Of a stretch of DNA of 13,734 bases, positions 1-5,226 are shown piece by piece. Each line of letters begins with the position of its first letter. Within the stretch, counting starts at the first letter, position 1. Under the pieces are notes generated by a model. It was not told the origin of the DNA. It did not search any database and worked only from the letters and a program-made list of their open reading frames with translations. The position numbers and the translations under genes were made by a program. Origin of the DNA: JAWOFN01 sp046497505 [NCBI: bacterium] (GTDB lineage Bacteria > Blakebacterota > Blakebacteria > Blakebacterales); assembly GCA_046497505.1 (NCBI GenBank), contig JAWOFN010000039.1, positions 1 through 13,734 of the forward strand, written 5' to 3'.

Positions 1-377
1 GCAGTGTGCGCGTCTGGTCTGAGGAAGTGGATGTCGGGAGGGGGGAGCGACTGTATCTGCTTGAGGTCGAGGCCGACTTCAGACAGACGATCGGTGACCA
101 CCCCGGCGCAATTCTCGAAGAGATCGAACCGGACGGTGAGGGGGGCTATCGGAAGAGCCGCAGCGGCCGGTGCACCCGTCATCCCATCAGCGGGACCGTC
201 ATCGCCGCCCGGGCGGGGCTCCCTCTGGAGGTCCAGAACATCATCGCCTGCCATTCGAAGGAGGGGGACGGCCGTCCCAAGGTCGTGGAGACCATCTTCA
301 TCCACCAGGCCGACTTCGCGGCTTTCGACCCCCTCACCATGGGGGCGGCGGGCCAGCTCATCGGAGGGGAGCGGTGA
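1..377 (+). CDS. HD-domain phosphohydrolase-like protein, 3' part (5' truncated)
   Basis: The reading frame is open from the left edge (first full codon at base 3) to TGA at 375-377, so the start lies outside the window and only about 125 C-terminal residues are visible. Three spaced elements resemble the second half of an HD metal-binding domain: a His in 'RHPISG' (codon 180-182), a His in 'IIACHSKEG' (252-254) and the Asp in 'HQADF' (312-314). The classical N-terminal His and His-Asp pair would lie upstream. HD proteins are usually metal-dependent phosphohydrolases acting on nucleotides or phosphoesters; the substrate here is unknown. The stop is 1 nt before the next gene's GTG, so it belongs to the same operon as the hydro-lyases and citrate-lyase-type genes. 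A role in supporting or regulating that pathway is only a guess. Family assignment is moderate because half the domain is missing. Confidence 0.5.
   Translation, partial: SVRVWSEEVDVGRGERLYLLEVEADFRQTIGDHPGAILEEIEPDGEGGYRKSRSGRCTRHPISGTVIAARAGLPLEVQNIIACHSKEGDGRPKVVETIFIHQADFAAFDPLTMGAAGQLIGGER
363..369 (+). promoter_or_regulatory. Shine-Dalgarno for the GTG start at 379
   Basis: GGAGGGG lies 9 nt upstream of GTG 379 (11 nt if only GGAGG is counted). It supports a GTG start rather than the first in-frame ATG at 445. The ATG would delete the N-terminal 'TLIEKILAAH' segment, which is typical of LeuC-family proteins. Confidence 0.6.
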
Positions 378-378
378 C

Positions 379-2226
379 GTGACCGGGACCCTCATCGAGA
401 AGATCCTCGCCGCTCACACCTCCGGGGAGACGGAACCGGGTGCCATGGTGGAACTGGGGATCGACGTGCGGGCAGCCCGCGACTTCGGCGGGGCGAGCGT
501 GGCGGCCCATATACGGGAGCACGGCCTGGGGGTGGCGGACCCCGGACGCACCTTCTTCACCTTCGACTGCAACCCCACCGGGAGCGACCAGGGATACGCC
601 GCGAACCAGCATCGCTGCCGCCGATTCGCCCGGGAACACGGGGTGGGCGTCTATGACATCACCCGCGGGATCGGGACCCACGTCGTCATGGAGGAGGGAC
701 ACATCGCCCCCGGGAGCACCTTCGTGTCCACCGATTCCCACGCCAACATCCTGGGCGCCGTACTCGGTTTCGGGCAGGGGATGGGGGATGTGGACATCGC
801 CCATGCCTTCGCCCATGGGACGGTCTGGTTCAAAGTGCCTCCCAGCGTGCATGTGCGGCTGGCGGGCCGACCCGGACCCCACGCAGCGGCCAAGGACCTC
901 ACCCTGGCCCTGGTGGGGCATCTCGGGGCGAAGGGGCTGCTGGGCAGGGCCGCGGAGGTGAGCGGTCCCGCGGTGGAGTCCCTCAGCCTGGCCGGGCGCA
1001 TCACCCTGGCCAGCATGGCCACCGAGATGGGAGCCATCATCCTCTTCCCCGCCCCGGGACCACGTACCCCCGCGCAGTTCACCGAGATGAGCGGACTCGA
1101 GGTACCCTGGCCCACTTCCGACCCGGATGCGGAGTACGAGGAAGAGGTCGAAATGGACGTGGAGGGACTCGGTCCCCTGGTGAGCCGCCCCGGCCGGCCC
1201 GATGACGTGATACCGGTGGAGGAAGCGGCGGGCACCCCCCTGGATTCGGGTTTCATCGGGTCCTGCACCAACGGGAGACTGGAGGACCTGGAGGCCGCGG
1301 CCCGGGTGCTGGAGGATGCGGAGGTCCGGGAAGGGGTCGTACTCAAGGTGGTCCCCGCCACCGACCGCGTATGGGTCCGGGCCCTGAAAGGGGGCGTGGT
1401 GGACCGTCTGAAGGAAGCGGGCGCCCTCTTCAGCAACGCCGGCTGTGCCGGGTGCGCAGCGGGCCAGGTGGGTCAGACCGGGCCGGGTGAGGCGGAGATC
1501 TCCACCGGCAACCGCAACTTCCCCGGCAAGCAGGGTCTGGGAGAGGTATGGCTGGCCAGCCCGGAGACCGTCGCGGCCAGCACCGCCGCCGGCGAGATCG
1601 TCGCGGCCCACGAGCTCCGGTCCGTGCTGGACCGGACCAGCGTCACCCTGCCCCGGAGCCCGACGACGGCCCCCCCCCGGGATGGGGCACCCGCGGGCAG
1701 CCACGCCCCGCCGGCCGGCCCCGACCCCCCCATGGTGGTGGAGGGCCGTGCCTGGGTACTGGAGCAGGACTCGGTGGACACCGACATGATCTACCACAAC
1801 CGCCACCTGGCGGTGACCGACCCCGACGAGATGGGTCGCTACGCCCTGGGGAACGTGCCGGGGTGGGAGGACTTCCCCGATCGGGTCCGTCCGGGCGACA
1901 TCCTGGTGGTGGGGGAGAACTTCGGCGCCGGGAGCAGCCGTCAGCAGGCGGTGGACTGCTTCCTCAGCCTGGAGGTGGGTGCCATCGTGGGTCCCTCCTT
2001 CGGCTCCATCTACGAGCGGAACGCCATCAACGCCGGGCTCCCCTTGCTGGCGGGAGACCTCCGGGAGGAACTGGAGAGCGGCGACGAAGTACGACTGGAC
2101 ATGGGGAGCGGCCGGCTGGAACGGCTCTCCGACGGTGAGGTCCTGGAGGTCGAGGCCATGAGCGAGATCCAGGAGCGCATCTATCGCAGGGGCGGGTTGC
2201 TGGCCGCCCGAGAGGGAGAGGGGTAG
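379..2226 (+). CDS. Single-chain LeuC-LeuD-type hydro-lyase (aconitase superfamily)
   Basis: 615 residues from a GTG start. Residues 1-417 form a LeuC/HacA-type large subunit that carries the three cysteines expected to ligate a [4Fe-4S] cluster: C296 in 'SCTNGR' and C356/C359 in 'GCAGC', followed by 'TGNRNFPGKQG'. Residues 418-451 are a Pro/Ala/Thr-rich linker. Residues 452-615 form a LeuD-type swivel domain with D467-T-D469, 'NFGAGSSRQQAV' (F515-Q523) and 'SIYERNAINAG'. These are two separate subunits in most relatives. The family reversibly hydrates or dehydrates 2- or 3-hydroxy-dicarboxylates and tricarboxylates in the cytoplasm. The segment after DTD reads 'MIYHNRHLAV', lacking the usual Pro-Gly, and Gln522 stands where Glu is common. 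I recall related small subunits with the same 'GSSRQQAVDCF' segment, so this is probably a subfamily trait. Given the citrate-lyase-type genes downstream, mesaconate/citramalate hydro-lyase or an aconitase-like role is more likely than leucine synthesis. Substrate is not proven. Confidence 0.85.
   Translation: MTGTLIEKILAAHTSGETEPGAMVELGIDVRAARDFGGASVAAHIREHGLGVADPGRTFFTFDCNPTGSDQGYAANQHRCRRFAREHGVGVYDITRGIGTHVVMEEGHIAPGSTFVSTDSHANILGAVLGFGQGMGDVDIAHAFAHGTVWFKVPPSVHVRLAGRPGPHAAAKDLTLALVGHLGAKGLLGRAAEVSGPAVESLSLAGRITLASMATEMGAIILFPAPGPRTPAQFTEMSGLEVPWPTSDPDAEYEEEVEMDVEGLGPLVSRPGRPDDVIPVEEAAGTPLDSGFIGSCTNGRLEDLEAAARVLEDAEVREGVVLKVVPATDRVWVRALKGGVVDRLKEAGALFSNAGCAGCAAGQVGQTGPGEAEISTGNRNFPGKQGLGEVWLASPETVAASTAAGEIVAAHELRSVLDRTSVTLPRSPTTAPPRDGAPAGSHAPPAGPDPPMVVEGRAWVLEQDSVDTDMIYHNRHLAVTDPDEMGRYALGNVPGWEDFPDRVRPGDILVVGENFGAGSSRQQAVDCFLSLEVGAIVGPSFGSIYERNAINAGLPLLAGDLREELESGDEVRLDMGSGRLERLSDGEVLEVEAMSEIQERIYRRGGLLAAREGEG
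1630..1731 (+). other. Pro-rich interdomain linker with C9 and C7 homopolymer tracts
   Basis: Residues 418-451 of the fused hydro-lyase join its large-subunit and small-subunit halves. The DNA contains a run of nine C (1670-1678) and a run of seven C (1725-1731) ending at the first Met codon of the small-subunit half (ATG 1732). No Shine-Dalgarno precedes that ATG, so separate translation of the second half looks unlikely and the fusion reading is favoured. The tracts are also places where polymerase slippage or an assembly indel could occur. Confidence 0.55.
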
Positions 2227-2228
2227 TC

Positions 2229-3509
2229 ATGGGAGCCACCTTCGCCCAGAAGGTGCTGGCGCGGGCCGCGGACCGGGAGCACGCCCGTGTGGGCGAGATC
2301 CTCACCGTCCGTCCAGCCCGGCTCCTGAGCCACGACAACACCGCCGCCATCATCGGCAAGATCGAAGGGGAACTGGGGGAGTACGGCCTGGACCGGGCCG
2401 ACCTTCCGGTGGTGGTGCTGGACCATGTGGCCCCGGCCCGTGACACGAAGACCGCCGAAAACCACCGGAGGATCCGGGAGTACGCGGAACGCCACGGGGT
2501 GGAGGACTTCTACGACGTGGGCGAGGGTATCTGCCACCAGGTGATGGTGGAGCGTGCCCTGGCCCGCCCCGGGGACGTGGTGGTGGGGAGCGACAGCCAT
2601 ACCTGCACCTACGGGGCGTTGAACGCCTTCGCCACCGGCATCGACCGTACCGAGGCCGCGGCGGTGCTCCTCACCGGGGAGACCTGGTTCAAGGTCCCCC
2701 CCTCCATCAAGGTGGTCCTGCAGGGTACCCTCCCCCGCTGTTCGACCGCCAAGGACCTCGTCCTCACCCTCATCGGCCGCATCGGGGCGGACGGGGCGGC
2801 CTACCGGGCCGTGGAGTTCCACGGGGCCCTCGAGGGGCTGAGCATGGACGACCGCATGACCATCGCCAACATGGGGGTCGAGATGGGGGCGAAGGCCGCC
2901 GCTTTCCCCGTGGACGAGCGGACCCGGGCCTACCTGAAGGGCATCGACCCGGAGTGGGAGGAGTCCCGGGCCGTGTGGGCCGACGGGGACGCGGAGTACG
3001 ACCGCGTCATCGAGATGGACCTGGAGGAGATCGTCCCGGTGGCCGCCCGCCCCGGCCGGGTGGACGAGGTGGTCCCGGTCACCGAGGTGGCCGGGACTCC
3101 CATCGAGCAGGTGCTGATCGGTACCTGCACCAACGGGCGGCTCTCCGACCTTCGGGGTGCCGCCGCCATGCTCCGGGACAGACAGAGGGCTCCCTCGGTC
3201 CGTCTGCTGATCCTGCCGGCCAGCCGCCGGGTCTTCGAGGAGGCGCTGGAGGACGGCACGATCACCGAGCTGAGCCGGGCCGGGGGGGTGGTCCTCCCCA
3301 CCGGCTGCGGCCCGTGCATGGGGGCCCACATGGGTGTGCTGGCCCCGGGGGAGACCTGCTTCTCCACCTCCAACCGCAACTTCCCTGGGCGCATGGGGAC
3401 GAAGGAAGCGGACATCTACCTGGGCAGCCCCCTCACCGCCGCCGCCTCGGCGGTCACCGGGGTCATCATCGATCCCCGGCAGATGTACCCGGAAGGAGGC
3501 GGGGCATGA
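2229..3509 (+). CDS. LeuC/HacA-type hydro-lyase large subunit
   Basis: 426 residues, ATG 2 nt after the previous stop, with a purine-rich GAGAGGGG just upstream. It is a full-length member of the 3-isopropylmalate dehydratase/homoaconitase large-subunit family of about 420 residues. The N-terminus 'TFAQKVLARAA' matches the family start. 'VVGSDSHTCTYGALN' is the substrate/cofactor loop. C300 in 'GTCTNGR' and C360/C363 in 'GCGPCMG' are the expected [4Fe-4S] ligands, followed by 'STSNRNFPGRMG'. The next gene encodes its small subunit with a 4-nt ATGA overlap, so the two are almost certainly a heterodimer. It is clearly diverged from the fused protein upstream (GCGPC against GCAGC), so it is a paralogue with probably a different substrate rather than a recent duplicate. 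Candidates are mesaconase, citraconate/citramalate hydro-lyase, dimethylmaleate hydratase-like or isopropylmalate isomerase; context favours a catabolic hydratase. Confidence 0.88.
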   Translation: MGATFAQKVLARAADREHARVGEILTVRPARLLSHDNTAAIIGKIEGELGEYGLDRADLPVVVLDHVAPARDTKTAENHRRIREYAERHGVEDFYDVGEGICHQVMVERALARPGDVVVGSDSHTCTYGALNAFATGIDRTEAAAVLLTGETWFKVPPSIKVVLQGTLPRCSTAKDLVLTLIGRIGADGAAYRAVEFHGALEGLSMDDRMTIANMGVEMGAKAAAFPVDERTRAYLKGIDPEWEESRAVWADGDAEYDRVIEMDLEEIVPVAARPGRVDEVVPVTEVAGTPIEQVLIGTCTNGRLSDLRGAAAMLRDRQRAPSVRLLILPASRRVFEEALEDGTITELSRAGGVVLPTGCGPCMGAHMGVLAPGETCFSTSNRNFPGRMGTKEADIYLGSPLTAAASAVTGVIIDPRQMYPEGGGA

Positions 3510-4006
3510 CGGTCTGGCGCTACGGCGACGATGTGGACACCGACCAGCTCTTCCCGGGCAAATACACCTACACCTGCAGCACTCCCGAGGAGATCCTGCC
3601 CCATCTCCTCGAGGACCTGGATCCCGAGTTCGCCGAAAAGGCCGCCCCGGGGGACATCATCGTCGCCGGAAGCAACTTCGGCTGCGGTTCCAGCCGGGAA
3701 CAGCCCGCCGTGGGCCTGAAGTCCGTCGGCATCCAGGCCATCATCGCGAAGTCCTTCTCTCGCATCTTCTACCGGGCCGCGGTTAACCAGGGACTGGTCC
3801 TGGTGGAGTGTCCCGAGGCGGTGGAGGCCTACGAGGAGGGGGACGTGGTGACCTACGACCCCGCCACCGGTGACGTGGAGGTGGGAGGAGAACGGTTCGA
3901 GACCTCTCCCCTGCCCGAGATACTCGTGGAGATCCGAGAGGCGGGAGGACTGCTCGAGGCGGTACGGGCCCGCCTGGCCCGATGCCGCAGGGAGGAGGGA
4001 CGATGA
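3506..4006 (+). CDS. LeuD/HacB-type hydro-lyase small subunit
   Basis: 166 residues, with the start chosen at the ATG that overlaps the upstream stop (ATGA 3506-3509) and is preceded by GGAGG. The length is that of archaeal-type LeuD/HacB small subunits (about 160-170). Visible signatures are 'DDVDTDQLFPGKY' (D11, T12, D13), 'SNFGCGSSREQPAVGLK' (S62, S63, R64 in the substrate-binding swivel loop) and 'SFSRIFYRAAVNQGL'. Residues 20-23, Y-T-Y-T, occupy the flexible loop that, from memory, is YLRT in M. jannaschii homoaconitase and helps set substrate choice in this family. The aligned loop in the fused paralogue is H-L-A-V, which suggests the two enzymes accept different substrates. It forms the active site with the large subunit immediately upstream and overlaps the next gene by 4 nt. 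Confidence 0.87.
   Translation: MTVWRYGDDVDTDQLFPGKYTYTCSTPEEILPHLLEDLDPEFAEKAAPGDIIVAGSNFGCGSSREQPAVGLKSVGIQAIIAKSFSRIFYRAAVNQGLVLVECPEAVEAYEEGDVVTYDPATGDVEVGGERFETSPLPEILVEIREAGGLLEAVRARLARCRREEGR
3991..3999 (+). promoter_or_regulatory. Shine-Dalgarno deciding the CitD-CitE start
   Basis: GGAGGAGGG ends 3 nt before ATG 4003. An upstream in-frame ATG at 3982 would place this purine tract inside the gene and add seven residues. ATG 4003 also gives the same ATGA stop/start overlap used at the preceding junction, so it is preferred. Confidence 0.7.
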
Positions 4007-5226
4007 TCCGGGAAGAGGGTACCCTGAGTGCATCGGCGGGCAGCAGGGGGGAGGACGTGCGCAGTGACTGCTGGGTGGGGATCGAGACGGCCGCCCCCCG
4101 GGAGACGGTGGTCTCCAGCAAGGTGGAGGTCCTCTACGGGGAGAGCATCCGGGAGCTGACCGAAGAGGCCCGGGAGACACTGAGTATCAACGGAAGGCTG
4201 ATCATCGAGGACCAGGGGGCGCTCCCCTGGGTCCTCTCGGCCCGCCTGGAGGCCGCTGCCCGGGCGGCAGGGACCCCCGGGGAGATCCGCCTGCTCCCGC
4301 CGCGGCAGCGGGTCGTGGAGGACCCCCGACCCGCCCGGCTGCGCCGTTCCCGTCTCTACCTGCCGGGCGACACCCCGAAGTTCATGCTGAACGCCGCCCT
4401 CCACGGGCCGGACGGGGTGATCCTCGACCTGGAGGACTCGGTGGCCCCGGGCCGTAAGGATCAGGCGCGCCTGCTGGTCCGCAACGCCCTGCGGACCGTG
4501 GACTTCCGGTCCTCCGAGGTCATGGTGCGCATCAACCAGCTCCCCCTGGGCAGCAAGGACCTCGAAGTGGTCGTCCCGCAGGGTCCGGAGATGATCCTCA
4601 TCCCCAAGGTGGAGGGCCCGGAGCAGGTGAGGCGGGTAGCTGAGAGCTCCCGGCGCCTGGCCGGGGAGGCCGATGTGCCGATCCCGCTGCTCATGCCCAT
4701 CATCGAGAGTGCCCGCGGGGTCCTGGCCGCCCTGGAGATCGCGGAGGCGGACCCGCAGGTCGCCGCCCTCACCATCGGCCTGGAGGACTACACCGCCGAG
4801 CTGGGGGTGGAGCGGACCGCCGAAGGGCGGGAATCGCTCTGGGCACGTTCCCGCATCGTGAACGCCGCGACGGCCGCGGGGGTGCAGCCCATCGACACGG
4901 TCTTCAGTGACGTGGACGACGTCGAGGGGCTGCGGGCCAGCGTTCGTGAGGCCAAGGGGCTGGGGTTCGTCGGGAAGGGGTGCATCCATCCCCGGCAGAT
5001 CCCCATCCTCCACCGGGCCTTCGCCCCCACGCCCGAGGAGATCGAGAAGGCCCGGAGGATCGTGGCCGCCTTCCGTGAAGCGGAGGCCCGGGGGGACGGG
5101 GTGGTGGCACTGGGGAGCAAGATGATCGACGCGCCCGTGGTGAAGCGGGCCCTGAAGACCGTGGAGACCGCCGCCCGACTGGGGCTCATCGCCCCGGAGG
5201 ACGACGGGGAGGACGAAGATGCCTGA
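4003..5226 (+). CDS. citDE: Citrate lyase-type gamma-beta fusion (CitD-CitE)
   Basis: 407 residues. Residues about 10-92 resemble the citrate lyase acyl-carrier (gamma, CitD) subunit: 'SDCWVGIE' near the prosthetic-group site, 'SSKVEVLYGESI' and a 'GALPWVLSARLEAA' end (residues 72-85) very like CitD C-termini. After a short linker, residues 112-400 are a CitE beta subunit (HpcH/HpaI aldolase fold): 'RSRLYLPGDTPKFM', 'GVILDLEDSV', R176 in 'VMVRINQ', E235 in 'PIIESARG', D262 in 'IGLEDYTAELG' and 'GKGCIHPRQI'. The beta subunit cleaves the acyl-carrier-bound (3S)-hydroxyacyl thioester to a 2-oxo acid plus acetyl-carrier. Ser21 is the best candidate for the phosphoribosyl-dephospho-CoA attachment, but alignment is ambiguous by one residue. 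CitD and CitE are separate proteins in the characterised E. coli and Klebsiella systems, so the fusion is unusual. It overlaps citF by 8 nt. Citramalate lyase is equally possible, since it is homologous. Confidence 0.85.
   Translation: MIREEGTLSASAGSRGEDVRSDCWVGIETAAPRETVVSSKVEVLYGESIRELTEEARETLSINGRLIIEDQGALPWVLSARLEAAARAAGTPGEIRLLPPRQRVVEDPRPARLRRSRLYLPGDTPKFMLNAALHGPDGVILDLEDSVAPGRKDQARLLVRNALRTVDFRSSEVMVRINQLPLGSKDLEVVVPQGPEMILIPKVEGPEQVRRVAESSRRLAGEADVPIPLLMPIIESARGVLAALEIAEADPQVAALTIGLEDYTAELGVERTAEGRESLWARSRIVNAATAAGVQPIDTVFSDVDDVEGLRASVREAKGLGFVGKGCIHPRQIPILHRAFAPTPEEIEKARRIVAAFREAEARGDGVVALGSKMIDAPVVKRALKTVETAARLGLIAPEDDGEDEDA

Noticed and set aside
4-378. N-terminal extension of the fused hydro-lyase frame to base 4
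   Set aside because: The extension is Arg/Ser-rich without family similarity, overlaps the HD-like gene completely, and GTG 379 has a ribosome binding site and the family's usual N-terminus.
2954-3505. Upstream extension of the small-subunit frame
   Set aside because: It is an out-of-frame reading of the large-subunit gene. ATG 3506 with GGAGG and the family length of about 166 residues fixes the start.
379-4006. Leucine biosynthesis leuCD locus
   Set aside because: No leuA or leuB neighbours, two paralogous hydro-lyases present, and tight coupling to citrate-lyase-type genes points to another pathway. It remains possible for one of the two only if no other leuCD exists in the genome.
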